Origin: Sphingomonas sp. M1-B02 | GTDB lineage: Bacteria > Pseudomonadota > Alphaproteobacteria > Sphingomonadales > Sphingomonadaceae | Length of the DNA: 64,000 nucleotides | Direction of reading: 5' to 3' | NCBI RefSeq assembly: GCF_026167525.1 | Contig: NZ_CP110679.1 | Location: forward strand, 3,459,501 to 3,523,500 | Part shown: positions 27,939 to 36,079 of the stretch, in pieces | Layout of the letters: every line of letters starts with the position of its first letter | Numbering within the stretch: position 1 is the stretch's first letter | Position numbers and translations under genes: made by a program | The notes under the pieces: generated by a model | Seen by the model: only the letters and a program-made list of their open reading frames with translations | Database searches by the model: none | What the model was told of the DNA's origin: nothing

Positions 27939-28616
27939 ATGTTAGCCTGGTTCCGCCGCCGTTATCTGGACTTGCTCGGCTCGATCTACATCTACAACGA
28001 GCATCGCGGCTATACGAGCATCGATCGCGTCTTGGCGGCGGTGCGCGCGCGTGCGCCGGACGACCACCAGCTCATCGCTGACATCGAGAAGCACCGCGCC
28101 GACGAGCGCAAACATTATCAGATGTTCAAGCGCTGGTTCGAGCTGCAGGGCAAGATGCCGTTCGCGGTGGGGCGGACCTGCGGGCATATCGATCGCTTCG
28201 TCGAGATCATGTTCCGCAGCACGATCGACGATCTCGATACCGACGCGATCGTCGCGCGCGACGATCTGTTCGAGCGGCTGTGCCGGGTCATCTCGATCAC
28301 CGAGAAGCGCGGCTATCGCCAGGTCGATATCCTGCTCAAGCATCCGCTGGTCCGCTATGACAAGACGCTGATCAAGATCTTCCAGATCATCGAGCGCGAC
28401 GAGCCCAGCCATTGGGCGCCCTATGACGGGTGGCTCAAGGCCAACGGCAAGCGCGATCCGAAATGGTGGGAGAAGGCGATCGATACCTTCATCCATTCCG
28501 AACTGCTGTTCCTCAAGCTGCCGGCGCTGTTCCTGAACCCCCGGCTGCAGCGCCAGCGCGCATGGGCCGATGCGGGTGAGCTTGTCGAGCCCAAGGCGGA
28601 GCCGATCGCCGCCTGA
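27939..28616 (+). CDS. Ferritin-like domain protein, probable diiron
   Basis: The 225-residue protein looks like an all-helical ferritin-like fold. It has helix pairs with Glu/His sites, IEKHRADERKHYQMFKRWF (about 50-68) and FQIIERDEPSHWAPYDGW (about 146-163), each giving an ExxH or ExxxH pattern suited to a diiron centre. The end is basic. Ferritin-like, DUF455-type or rubrerythrin-type oxidases are possible. The function is not assigned. ATG 27939 is the only reasonable start. It is followed at 48 bases by an epimerase gene with no evident functional link. Confidence 0.7.
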   Translation: MLAWFRRRYLDLLGSIYIYNEHRGYTSIDRVLAAVRARAPDDHQLIADIEKHRADERKHYQMFKRWFELQGKMPFAVGRTCGHIDRFVEIMFRSTIDDLDTDAIVARDDLFERLCRVISITEKRGYRQVDILLKHPLVRYDKTLIKIFQIIERDEPSHWAPYDGWLKANGKRDPKWWEKAIDTFIHSELLFLKLPALFLNPRLQRQRAWADAGELVEPKAEPIAA

Positions 28617-28664
28617 TCGCCGTGCGACTTCCGCCGCGGCGGCGGGTGGGTTAGTTCACGCGAC

Positions 28665-29633
28665 ATGCAGATACTTCTCACAGGCTCCTCCGGCTGGCTC
28701 GGCCGCTTCCTCGCGCCGATGCTGCGCGCGGCGGGACATCGCGTCACCGGCCTCGACGTCGCCCCCGGCGTCGATACGGACGTGATCGGATCCATCGCCG
28801 ATCGCGCGCTGGTCGATCGCGTCTTCGCGGAGCATGGCATCGAGGCGGTGATCCACGCCGGGGCGCTGCACAAGCCCGACATCGTCCGCTATCCGCGCCA
28901 GGCCTTTATCGACGTCAATGTGACCGGCACGCTCAATCTGCTCGAGGCAGCGGTGGCCGCGGGGCATGATCGCTTCGTCTTCACCTCCACCACCTCGCTG
29001 ATGATCTCCGATGCGATCCGCGAGGAGCGCGCCGACGAAGCGATCTGGCTCGACGAACAGAGCGGGCCGATCGAGCCGCGCAACATCTATGGCGTCACCA
29101 AATATGCCGCCGAGCAGCTCTGCCGGCTCGCGCATCTGGAGCATGGCCTCGCCTGCATGGTGTTGCGCACCAGCCGTTTCTTCCCCGAGGATGACGATAC
29201 GCATCGGACGCCGAGCGGCGAGAACCTGAAGGCGAACGAGCTCCTCTATCGCCGCCTGACCGTCGAGGACGCCGCGCGCGCGCATCTCGTGGCGCTGGAG
29301 CGTGCGCCGGAGGTTGGCTTCGGCACCTTCCTCCTTTCGGCGCCCACGCCCTTCCTGCGCAGCGACTGCGCCGCCCTCAAGCGCGATGCCGCGCAAGTAA
29401 TCGCCTGCTATTTTCCAGATGCAGCCGAGTTATACGCCGCCAAGGGATGGGAGTTCCCGAAGAGCATCGGCCGCGTCTATGACGCCTCGCAAGCTGGGCA
29501 AGTCCTGGGTTTCCGTTGCGAGACGGATTTTCGGGCGGTGCTCGATGCCTTGCGGGAGCGTACCCCCCTCCCATTCGCGCACGATCCCGGCTATGTCTCG
29601 CCGAAGGAAGCGCCGGGGGGCGGCGTGACCTGA
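28665..29633 (+). CDS. NAD-dependent epimerase/dehydratase family protein
   Basis: The 322-residue short-chain dehydrogenase (extended type) begins MQILLTGSSGWLGRFLAP, with GxxGxxG for NAD binding. It also has D at the end of the second strand (GLDVAPGVD), HAGALHKPDI, TSTTSL and the catalytic YGVTKYAAE (Tyr-x3-Lys). Members of the family act on nucleotide sugars or related substrates. No sugar genes are adjacent, so the substrate is undetermined. It overlaps nothing; the cytochrome gene starts 17 bases after its end. Confidence 0.88.
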   Translation: MQILLTGSSGWLGRFLAPMLRAAGHRVTGLDVAPGVDTDVIGSIADRALVDRVFAEHGIEAVIHAGALHKPDIVRYPRQAFIDVNVTGTLNLLEAAVAAGHDRFVFTSTTSLMISDAIREERADEAIWLDEQSGPIEPRNIYGVTKYAAEQLCRLAHLEHGLACMVLRTSRFFPEDDDTHRTPSGENLKANELLYRRLTVEDAARAHLVALERAPEVGFGTFLLSAPTPFLRSDCAALKRDAAQVIACYFPDAAELYAAKGWEFPKSIGRVYDASQAGQVLGFRCETDFRAVLDALRERTPLPFAHDPGYVSPKEAPGGGVT

Positions 29634-29650
29634 TTTCCGGGGGGAAATAT

Positions 29651-30493
29651 ATGCGCTGGATCATCCGTGGGTTGCTGGTCGTCGTCGGGATCGTCGCGGT
29701 GGCGATCGTCGTCCTTTACGGCGCCTCGGAATATGTGATCCGCAAGGGACATGCCGTGCCGCTGACCCAGATCGCGGTACCGGCCGACGCCGCGTCGATC
29801 GCGGAGGGTGCGCGCCTCGCGCGCATCACCGGCTGCAGCGATTGCCACGGCGACCGGGGGCAGGGGAGGGTGTTCGTCGATGATCCGATGTTCGGCCGAG
29901 TTGCGCCGCCCGCGCTGACTCGCGTCGCGACCAATTACACGAACCCCGAACTCGTGCGGGCCATCCGCCACGGCGTGCGCAAGGATGGCAGTTCGCTGTT
30001 CGTCATGCCCACCGGGGCGCTTGGCCATCTGAGCGACGACGATGTCGGCAAGGTCATCGCCTGGGTCCGCTCGCTCAAGCTCCAGCCGGGTGATTCGACG
30101 CTCGGCACCAGCTTCGGGCCGATCGCGCGCGCTATGCTCCTGGCGGGCAAGGTCCCCAAGAGCGCGACGCCGCAGACCGTCTCGACCGCGACGCGTCCCA
30201 CGGCGATCGGCCGCTATTTCGTCGAAGTCTCGTGCAACGGCTGCCACGCGCTCCACAGCGAGCGGCTTTCGGACGACGGCCGCCAGACCGTGCCGCCGCT
30301 GGCGATGGTGAGCGGCTCCTATGATCTCGTGAAGTTCAAGCACCTGCTGAAGACTGGCGAGGGCATGTCGAAGCGCGACCTGGGGCTGATGAGCGAAGCG
30401 GCACGCGGCGGGCTCAATTCGCTCACCGATGCCGAGGTCGAGGCGATCCACGCATATCTCAAGATGGAGGCGGCGAAGGCGCCGACCAAATAG
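29651..30493 (+). CDS. Diheme cytochrome c, membrane-anchored
   Basis: The 280-residue protein has an uncleaved or signal-anchor helix (about 4-24), then two cytochrome c domains with CxxCH heme sites, CSDCH at residues 62-66 and CNGCH at 195-199. Met ligands are plausible in each domain. It is exported to the periplasm, where c-type heme is attached. A role in respiratory or oxidoreductase electron transfer is likely; the dehydrogenase partner is not seen. ATG 29651 is preceded by GGGGGGAAAT, and the upstream in-frame extension to 29516 lies in the epimerase gene, so it is not used. Confidence 0.92.
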   Translation: MRWIIRGLLVVVGIVAVAIVVLYGASEYVIRKGHAVPLTQIAVPADAASIAEGARLARITGCSDCHGDRGQGRVFVDDPMFGRVAPPALTRVATNYTNPELVRAIRHGVRKDGSSLFVMPTGALGHLSDDDVGKVIAWVRSLKLQPGDSTLGTSFGPIARAMLLAGKVPKSATPQTVSTATRPTAIGRYFVEVSCNGCHALHSERLSDDGRQTVPPLAMVSGSYDLVKFKHLLKTGEGMSKRDLGLMSEAARGGLNSLTDAEVEAIHAYLKMEAAKAPTK

Positions 30494-30561
30494 CCCAGCT
30501 TCGTAATGCAAAATTGCGGGGCGGGTTGCTCTGGCGCACGATTCGCCTAGATCGCACTGCC

Positions 30562-32004
30562 ATGGCCAGCAAACCGCTCACGCTGTACGAAAAGATCTGG
30601 GCCGATCATGTCGTCGAACGCCGCGACGACGGCACCTGCCTGATCTATATCGACCGGCATCTCGTCCACGAAGTCACCAGCCCCCAGGCCTTTTCGGGGC
30701 TGCGCGCGGCCGGGCGTACGGTCCGCCGCCCAGATCTCACCCTCGCGGTGCCCGATCATAATCTGCCCACCACCGCGCGAGTCGATGCGCTGGGCCATGC
30801 GCTGCCGATCGCCGATCCCGCGAGCCGCGACCAGCTCTCGGCGCTGCGCACCAACGTCGCCGAGTTCGGCGTGCCCTATATCGATGCGCTCGATGCGCGG
30901 CAGGGGATCGTCCATGTCGTCGGTCCCGAACAGGGCTTCACCTTGCCCGGCACCACGCTCGTCTGCGGCGACAGCCATACCTCGGCGCACGGCGCGCTCG
31001 GCGCGCTGGCGTTCGGGATCGGCACCAGCGAAGTCGAGCATGTCCTCGCCACCCAGACGCTGCTGCTCCAGCGGTCGAAGACGATGGAAGTGCGCGTCGA
31101 CGGCACGCTGGGTTTCGGGGTCAGCCCCAAGGACGTCGTGCTGGCGATCATCGGCAAGATCGGCGCGGCCGGCGGCACCGGCTATGTCATCGAATTCACC
31201 GGCGAAGTGATCCGGGCGATGTCGGTCGAGGGCCGGCTGACCGTCTCCAACATGTCGATCGAGGGGGGCGCGCGCTCCGGCCTCATCGCCCCCGACGAGA
31301 CGACCTTCGCCTATCTGAGAGGCCGGCCGCTCGCGCCGCAGGGCGCCGATTGGGACAAGGCCGTGGCCTATTGGCGCACGCTGCCGAGCGATGCGAACGC
31401 AGTCTATGACGCGGTCGTCCGCCTGCATGCCAGCGACATCGCCCCCTCGCTCACCTGGGGCACGAGCCCGGAGGACGTGGTGCAGATCACCGGCATCGTC
31501 CCCGATCCGGAAAGCTTCGCCGATCCGTCGAAGCGCGTCGCAGCGCAGAAGTCGCTCGATTATATGGGGCTGACCCCGGGCACGCACATGCAGGATATCG
31601 GCATCGAGCATGTCTTCATCGGCAGCTGCACCAACAGCCGGATCGAGGATCTGCGCGCCGCCGCCGCGGTGGTCGAGGGGCGGCATGTCGCCGATCGCAT
31701 CCGCCAGGCGCTGATCGTCCCCGGCTCGGGGCTGGTGAAGCGCCAGGCCGAAGCCGAAGGGCTCGATCGCATCTTCATCGAGGCCGGCTTCGAGTGGCGC
31801 GAGCCGGGCTGCTCGATGTGCCTGGCGATGAATCCCGATAAAGTACCTAGCGGTGAACGTTGTGCTTCCACCTCGAATCGAAATTTCGTAGGACGCCAGG
31901 GTCCGGGGGCCCGGACCCACCTGCTTTCACCCGCAATGGCGGCGGCGGCAGCGGTTACCGGGCGCCTGACCGATGTCAGGGAGTTGATGTCGGCGGATGC
32001 GTGA
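30562..32004 (+). CDS. leuC: 3-isopropylmalate dehydratase large subunit
   Basis: LeuC, with LeuD, isomerises 2-isopropylmalate to 3-isopropylmalate in leucine synthesis and holds a [4Fe-4S] cluster. The 480-residue product starts [20 protein letters not shown]. It keeps the [14 protein letters not shown] loop, cluster cysteines in [12 protein letters not shown] and [12 protein letters not shown], and the [20 protein letters not shown] end. The start at 30562 is preferred to the TTG-type extension at 30514. It is followed 11 bases later by a tiny ORF and then leuD, an arrangement that separates the two subunit genes. Confidence 0.97.
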   Translation: MASKPLTLYEKIWADHVVERRDDGTCLIYIDRHLVHEVTSPQAFSGLRAAGRTVRRPDLTLAVPDHNLPTTARVDALGHALPIADPASRDQLSALRTNVAEFGVPYIDALDARQGIVHVVGPEQGFTLPGTTLVCGDSHTSAHGALGALAFGIGTSEVEHVLATQTLLLQRSKTMEVRVDGTLGFGVSPKDVVLAIIGKIGAAGGTGYVIEFTGEVIRAMSVEGRLTVSNMSIEGGARSGLIAPDETTFAYLRGRPLAPQGADWDKAVAYWRTLPSDANAVYDAVVRLHASDIAPSLTWGTSPEDVVQITGIVPDPESFADPSKRVAAQKSLDYMGLTPGTHMQDIGIEHVFIGSCTNSRIEDLRAAAAVVEGRHVADRIRQALIVPGSGLVKRQAEAEGLDRIFIEAGFEWREPGCSMCLAMNPDKVPSGERCASTSNRNFVGRQGPGARTHLLSPAMAAAAAVTGRLTDVRELMSADA

Positions 32005-32015
32005 GGGGGTAACAT

Positions 32016-32126
32016 ATGAAGCGGGCATTGATCGCATTGATCGCGGGCACGGTGTTAAGCGGCCTGGCCGCGGCCTATGCCGTGGCGAACGTGGTGCCGC
32101 CGGAGCCGACTCAGTCCGTCGAATAG
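32016..32126 (+). CDS. 36-residue hydrophobic peptide between leuC and leuD
   Basis: ATG 32016 opens a 36-codon frame beginning [20 protein letters not shown] and ending in a [12 protein letters not shown] tail. A strong GAGGGGG lies about 7 bases upstream, so translation is credible. The peptide looks like a signal peptide or a single membrane helix with a short acidic tail. The length is below common gene-calling cut-offs. It sits between leuC and leuD, so a shared transcript is likely. Function unknown. The frame could be an upstream leader for leuD rather than a functional peptide. Confidence 0.6.
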   Translation: MKRALIALIAGTVLSGLAAAYAVANVVPPEPTQSVE

Positions 32127-32139
32127 CCGGAGCGCGCTG

Positions 32140-32769
32140 ATGGAGCCGGTCAGCCAGGTCAGCGGCCGCGCCTATCCGTGGGGCGCCGAGAATATCGACA
32201 CCGACATCATCATCCCCGCGCACTGGCTCAAGACCACCACGCGCGAAGGATTGGGCAAGGGCGCGTTCGAGACGGTGCGCGCCGAGCCCGGCAATATCTT
32301 CGACGATCCGCGCTATTCCGGCGCGCCGGTGCTGGTCGCGGGCGAGAATTTCGGCTGCGGATCGAGCCGCGAACATGCCGCCTGGGCATTGGCCGATATG
32401 GGCATCCAGGCCGTGATCGCGCCGAGCTTTTCGGACATCTTCTCGGGCAATGCGTTCAAGAACGGCATCGTCGCGGTGGTGCTGCCGCAGGAGGCGATCG
32501 ATCGCCTCGTGGAAGTCGCCAGGACCGACGAGATCACCGTCGATCTCGAGACGATGACCGTCACGACTCCTTTCCAGGATCGCTTCGCCTTCCAGATGGA
32601 CCCGTTCCGCCGCGCCTGCCTGATGCAGGGGCTGGACGAGATCGGCATGACGCTGGCAAGGGATACCGCGATTTCGAACTATGAATCCGGCGTCGCCGCA
32701 TCGCGGCCCTGGACTGCAGTGGGAGCGGGCAATGAAGGCACTCTTGTCGAAGGCGCCGGGCGGACCTGA
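32140..32769 (+). CDS. leuD: 3-isopropylmalate dehydratase small subunit
   Basis: LeuD is the swivelling small subunit that completes the isopropylmalate isomerase active site. The 209-residue protein starts [20 protein letters not shown], with [11 protein letters not shown] for substrate binding and the conserved [20 protein letters not shown]. The ATG at 32140 is family-consistent; the frame extending to 32077 overlaps the small upstream ORF and is not used. Its 3' end overlaps by 38 bases the start of the next gene, an oxidoreductase (start 32732). Confidence 0.96.
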   Translation: MEPVSQVSGRAYPWGAENIDTDIIIPAHWLKTTTREGLGKGAFETVRAEPGNIFDDPRYSGAPVLVAGENFGCGSSREHAAWALADMGIQAVIAPSFSDIFSGNAFKNGIVAVVLPQEAIDRLVEVARTDEITVDLETMTVTTPFQDRFAFQMDPFRRACLMQGLDEIGMTLARDTAISNYESGVAASRPWTAVGAGNEGTLVEGAGRT

Positions 32770-33727
32770 AACGCTGAGCCTCGAAGAGTTGCCCGATCCG
32801 GTGGCTGCCCAGGGGCAGGTGCTGGTCGCGGTCCGCGCCTGCGCGATCAACTATCCCGACGTCCTGATCATCGAGGACAGATATCAGTTCAAGCCACAGC
32901 GCCCCTTCGCCCCCGGCGGCGAGGTCGCCGGCGTGGTCGAAGCGGTGGGGGAGGGGGTCACCGCGTTCGCCCCCGGCGATCGCGTGATCGGGGTGATCGG
33001 GCATGGCGGGCTGGCCGAAAAAATCGTGGTCGACGCATCGCGCCTCTATGCGCTGCCCGAGGGCCGCAGCTTCGAGGAAGGCGCGGCGTTGCTGCTCACC
33101 TATGCGACGACGATCCACGCGCTGATCGATCGCGGCCGGCTGCGCGAGGGGCATGTGCTGCTCGTGCTCGGGGCGGCTGGCGGCGTGGGGCTGGCGGCGA
33201 TCGAGCTCGGCAAGGCGTTCGGCGCGTCGGTCGTCGCGGCGGTTTCGTCCGAGGCCAAGGCCGACGCGGCCCGCGCGGCGGGCGCGGACAAGACGATCGT
33301 CTATCCCCGCGCGCCGTTCGACAAGGAACAGTCCAAGGCCTTGGCCGAACAGTTCAAGGCCGCGGTCGGCCCGCATGGCGCGGACATCATCTACGATCCG
33401 GTCGGCGGCGACTATGCCGAGCCGGCGCTGCGCTCGATCGCCTGGGAGGGCCGCTATCTGGTCGTCGGCTTCCCTGCGGGCATCCCGCGGCTTCCGCTCA
33501 ACCTGACCCTGCTCAAGAGCTGCGACGTCTGCGGCGTCTTCTGGGGCGCCTTCGCCGCGCGCGATCCCCAGGCAAACCAGGCGCATGTCGAGTGGCTGTT
33601 CCGCCTCTGGAACGAAGGCAAGATCGCCCCGCGCGTGACCGAGACCTTCGCGCTCGCCGACGGCGGCCAGGCGATCGCCAAGGTGGCGGCGCGCGAGGCG
33701 ATCGGGAAGCTGGTGGTCACGATTTAA
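32732..33727 (+). CDS. NADPH:quinone oxidoreductase-type MDR protein
   Basis: The 331-residue medium-chain dehydrogenase/reductase belongs to the quinone-oxidoreductase subgroup. It begins [20 protein letters not shown] and lacks the zinc-binding Cys set of alcohol dehydrogenases. The nucleotide site is [20 protein letters not shown], and [17 protein letters not shown] is typical of the family. It probably reduces quinones or unsaturated carbonyls with NADPH. The start is ATG 32732 with GGGAGCGGGC; it lies 38 bases inside leuD, a longer overlap than the 4-base ones elsewhere. The stop TAA runs into the 134-bp cruciform repeat. Confidence 0.9.
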   Translation: MKALLSKAPGGPETLSLEELPDPVAAQGQVLVAVRACAINYPDVLIIEDRYQFKPQRPFAPGGEVAGVVEAVGEGVTAFAPGDRVIGVIGHGGLAEKIVVDASRLYALPEGRSFEEGAALLLTYATTIHALIDRGRLREGHVLLVLGAAGGVGLAAIELGKAFGASVVAAVSSEAKADAARAAGADKTIVYPRAPFDKEQSKALAEQFKAAVGPHGADIIYDPVGGDYAEPALRSIAWEGRYLVVGFPAGIPRLPLNLTLLKSCDVCGVFWGAFAARDPQANQAHVEWLFRLWNEGKIAPRVTETFALADGGQAIAKVAAREAIGKLVVTI

Positions 33728-33859
33728 TCCTCCCCGGCACGGGGAGGGGGACCGCCACCAAGGGCGGTGGTGGAGGGGGGCCTCCGCGAGTGTGATCGCT
33801 CATGGCACGCCCCCTCCACCAGCCTGCGGCTGGTCCCCCTCCCCGTGCCGGGGAGGATT
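33726..33859. repeat. 134-bp cruciform-forming inverted repeat
   Basis: Two perfect 28-bp arms (33726-33753 and 33832-33859, AATCCTCCCCGGCACGGGGA... and its reverse complement) flank a 78-base centre. Further pairs nest inside: TGGTGGAGGGGG with CCCCCTCCACCA, and a GCCACC/GGCGGTGG stem. The left arm begins within the stop codon of the MDR gene and the right arm ends 65 bases before the zeta gene. There is no ORF. It resembles a MITE or BIME-like intergenic element, possibly also acting as a transcript end or mRNA-stability structure. Confidence 0.85.
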
Positions 33860-33924
33860 GCTTGCCATGCCACGTCCCCCCACCTATCTCGCAACCATAC
33901 GGCATTAAGGGGCTTGGAGACGAC

Positions 33925-34248
33925 ATGACGACTTTCGACGATCGCGAGCGGGCGTTCGAGGCAAAATATGTTCGCGACGAGGATATGGCGTTCCGTGTCA
34001 CCGCGCGCCGCAATCGGCTGCTTGGCCAGTGGGCCGGCGCCAAGATGAACCTTACCCCCGAAGAGACCGATGCCTATGCCAAGGCAGTGGTCCAGGCCGA
34101 TTTCGAGGAAGCCGGCGATGAGGACGTGATCCGCAAGCTGCTCGGCGATCTGCTCGCGGCAGGCGCCGAGGTCGACGAATCGATGGTGCGCCGCGCGGTC
34201 GAGGAGCAGTCGATCGAGGCGCGCCGCCAGTTGATGGAAGCCAAATAA
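33925..34248 (+). CDS. DUF1476 protein, ATP synthase inhibitor subunit zeta
   Basis: The 107-residue protein starting MTTFDDRERAFEAKYVRDED belongs to DUF1476. The Paracoccus denitrificans member of this family is the zeta subunit, which blocks reverse (ATP-hydrolysing) rotation of F1FO in alphaproteobacteria. The conserved FEAKYVRDEDMAFRVTARRNRLLGQWA block is fully present. A ribosome site TTGGAGA is 7-8 bases upstream. The frame upstream to 33802 is within the repeat and is discarded. The gene leads a tight row with bolA (TAATG overlap) and grxD. Confidence 0.9.
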   Translation: MTTFDDRERAFEAKYVRDEDMAFRVTARRNRLLGQWAGAKMNLTPEETDAYAKAVVQADFEEAGDEDVIRKLLGDLLAAGAEVDESMVRRAVEEQSIEARRQLMEAK

Positions 34249-34487
34249 TGGCGATGGCCGCGGCCGAGATCGAGGCGCTGATCCGTGCCGGCATCCCCGA
34301 TGCCCGCATCGAGATCACCGACCTTGCCGGCGACGGCGATCATTATGCCGCGCGCGTGGTGAGCCCGATGTTCCGGGGCATGCCGCGCGTCCGGCAGCAT
34401 CAGGCAGTCTATGCCGCGCTCGGCGGCCGAATGGGCGGTGTGCTTCACGCGCTCCAGCTCACCACCGAAGCGCCAGTCGAGGAGTAG
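34248..34487 (+). CDS. BolA-family protein
   Basis: This 79-residue BolA/YrbA-type protein has AMAAAEIEALIRAGIPDARI at the start and the family core HYAARVVSPMFRGMPRVRQHQAVYAALGGRMGGVLHAL. BolA proteins pair with monothiol glutaredoxins to carry [2Fe-2S] clusters for iron sensing and Fe-S delivery. The Grx4 gene is the next gene, 3 bases away, which matches the known partnership. The ATG overlaps the stop of the zeta gene by one base. The His between VRQ and QAVYAALG fits the cluster ligand. Confidence 0.92.
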   Translation: MAMAAAEIEALIRAGIPDARIEITDLAGDGDHYAARVVSPMFRGMPRVRQHQAVYAALGGRMGGVLHALQLTTEAPVEE

Positions 34488-34490
34488 AAT

Positions 34491-34826
34491 ATGAGCGACG
34501 ATGTGAACGCCCGGATCCAGGGCCTGGTCGACGGAAGCGACGTCCTTCTGTTCATGAAGGGCAGCCCGCTCTTCCCGCAATGCGGTTTTTCCAGCCGCGC
34601 GATCGCGATCCTCAACCATCTCGGCGTCGAATTCGAGAGCGTGGACGTGCTCCAGGACCAGGGCGTCCGCCAGGGCATCAAGGCCTTTTCGGACTGGCCG
34701 ACGATCCCGCAGCTCTATGTGAAGGGCGAGTTCGTCGGCGGATCGGACATCATGATGGAAATGTACGAGAGCGGCGAACTCGCGCAGATGATGGCCGACA
34801 AGGGCGTTGCCGCAACTGCGGCCTGA
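34491..34826 (+). CDS. grxD: Monothiol glutaredoxin, Grx4 family
   Basis: The 111-residue protein has the CGFS monothiol active site in PLFPQCGFSSRAIAIL (about residue 31) and the glutathione-binding PTIPQLYVKGEFVGGSDIMMEMYESGEL. Two such proteins bind a [2Fe-2S] cluster with glutathione, alone or with BolA. It is placed directly after the bolA gene on the same strand, which supports a BolA-Grx4 complex. The ATG 34491 is followed by the usual DDVNARIQGLV. Confidence 0.95.
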   Translation: MSDDVNARIQGLVDGSDVLLFMKGSPLFPQCGFSSRAIAILNHLGVEFESVDVLQDQGVRQGIKAFSDWPTIPQLYVKGEFVGGSDIMMEMYESGELAQMMADKGVAATAA

Positions 34827-34855
34827 ATTCGCTGGATCGAGAAGGATCCCGGGGC

Positions 34856-34898
34856 GGGTGGGTCGACGCGAGACCGGTGCTAGCTGGTCGACCCACCC
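34856..34898 (+). terminator. Perfect 12-bp hairpin downstream of grxD
   Basis: GGGTGGGTCGAC (34856-34867) and GTCGACCCACCC (34887-34898) form a perfect 12-bp stem with a 19-base loop. It lies 30 bases after the grxD stop. There is no T run, so it may be a Rho-dependent end or an mRNA 3' structure. The rest of the gap (to 35118) holds no gene I can see. Confidence 0.55.
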
Positions 34899-35118
34899 TT
34901 CATGAAGCGTCGAAACGCATCGGGATATCCGCAACGTTGCAGGCGCCGTGCCAACTCGCTCAAGCCACGCTTTTCTGACGTTTTTCAGGTTGATACGCCT
35001 TAACCATTGCTACCATCTGTAAACGGATCCGACACTGGATGCCGACGGTTGAGATAATCCGCCACGCAAAGTACGGTGGACCATGCCCCGCCAGACAGCG
35101 GAAGGATGGAATGACGCG

Positions 35119-35517
35119 ATGCCAGTCAATCGCAGGGACATTGTGAAGGGCGTGGCGCTCGTCGCTGCTCCGCTGGGATCGGGCATGGCTGTCGCAGCGC
35201 CTGCGGCGGGAAAGATCGTCCACCATGTGTTCTTCTGGCTGAAAAATCCGCAATCCGCGGCGGATCGCGCAGAGCTGATCGCGGGAATAGGCACGCTGGG
35301 CAAGATCGAAGAGGTGCGCAGCATGCAGATCGGCGTGCCGGCCTCCACCGAGAAGCGAGAGGTGGTCGATTCGAGCTTTCACGTCTCGGAGCTGCTCGTC
35401 TTCGACAGCGTCGCGGATCAGAAGGCCTATCAGGACCACCCGATCCACCAGAAATTCGTCGCCAGCTGCGGACATCTTTGGGCGAAGGTGGTCGTCTACG
35501 ACATGGTGACCGTGTAG
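35119..35517 (+). CDS. Dabb-domain protein with Tat-like signal
   Basis: The 132-residue protein starts [20 protein letters not shown], with an RR motif and hydrophobic core that look like a Tat signal peptide, then a Dabb (stress-responsive A/B barrel) domain. The domain starts [22 protein letters not shown] and ends [18 protein letters not shown], the usual His and ferredoxin-like pattern. Dabb proteins are small dimeric barrels, some of which are enzymes. ATG 35119 is preferred to an upstream ATG 35083, because AAGGA lies before it and the twin Arg sits near the N terminus, but both are possible. Confidence 0.78.
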   Translation: MPVNRRDIVKGVALVAAPLGSGMAVAAPAAGKIVHHVFFWLKNPQSAADRAELIAGIGTLGKIEEVRSMQIGVPASTEKREVVDSSFHVSELLVFDSVADQKAYQDHPIHQKFVASCGHLWAKVVVYDMVTV

Positions 35518-35658
35518 CCGGGAATCAGTGAGGCGATCCAGGACGGTCCGCTGTCGCTCTTCGACTTCCGGCGGGTCACCTTGCTCACGCCGCCGGTGCC
35601 ATGCCGCAATGGTGCAATGCGAATTTCTGAACCTATCGTTCATCGACGGTTCACCCGC

Positions 35659-35695
35659 TTGACTACAGACGTAATCAACGATTACACAAGTAGTC
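35659..35695 (+). promoter_or_regulatory. BlaI promoter overlapping a dyad operator
   Basis: TTGACT at 35659-35664 and TTACAC at 35682-35687, 17 bases apart, form a plausible sigma-70 promoter. The dyad 35661-35695 pairs GACTAC...GTAATC with GATTAC...GTAGTC (12 of 16 positions in each arm). The halves contain TACAgacGTA and TACAcaaGTA, close to the TACAnATGTA type recognised by BlaI/MecI. It lies 16 bases before the BlaI start, which suits autorepression. Confidence 0.75.
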
Positions 35696-35710
35696 ACAAG
35701 AGGGATCCCG

Positions 35711-36079
35711 ATGAGCGAACGTATCAGCGACGCCGAACATGCCGTGATGGAGGTGCTCTGGGAGGAGTCGCCGCTCACTGCGCAGGAAGTGGCCGAGCGC
35801 GTCCCCGCCGAGCGGGACTGGAGCGCCAACACCGTCAAGACCTTGCTCGGCCGGCTGCTCGCCAAGAGCATCATCGGCCATGAGGAAGACGGGCGCCGCT
35901 ATCGCTATCGCCCGCTCGTCGCTCGCGAAGACTATGTCGAGGGCGAGTCCAGGAAGTTCATCGATCGCTTGTTCGGCGGCAAGCTGACGCCGCTGGTCGC
36001 GCATCTTGCCGAGCGGGATGCGATCACAGATCAGGATATCGCCGAGATCGAAGCCCTGTTGAAGGAGCTGAAATCATGA
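35711..36079 (+). CDS. BlaI/MecI/CopY-family transcriptional repressor
   Basis: The 122-residue winged-helix repressor begins MSERISDAEHAVMEVLWEES and contains NTVKTLLGRLLAKSIIGHEEDGRRYRYRPLV, the recognition region of the BlaI/MecI family. Such proteins repress until a membrane protease partner (BlaR1 type) triggers their cleavage. The partner gene directly follows and overlaps by 4 bases (ATGA). A matching operator lies upstream. There is no beta-lactamase here, so the target genes are unknown; candidates are itself and the M56 gene. Confidence 0.93.
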   Translation: MSERISDAEHAVMEVLWEESPLTAQEVAERVPAERDWSANTVKTLLGRLLAKSIIGHEEDGRRYRYRPLVAREDYVEGESRKFIDRLFGGKLTPLVAHLAERDAITDQDIAEIEALLKELKS

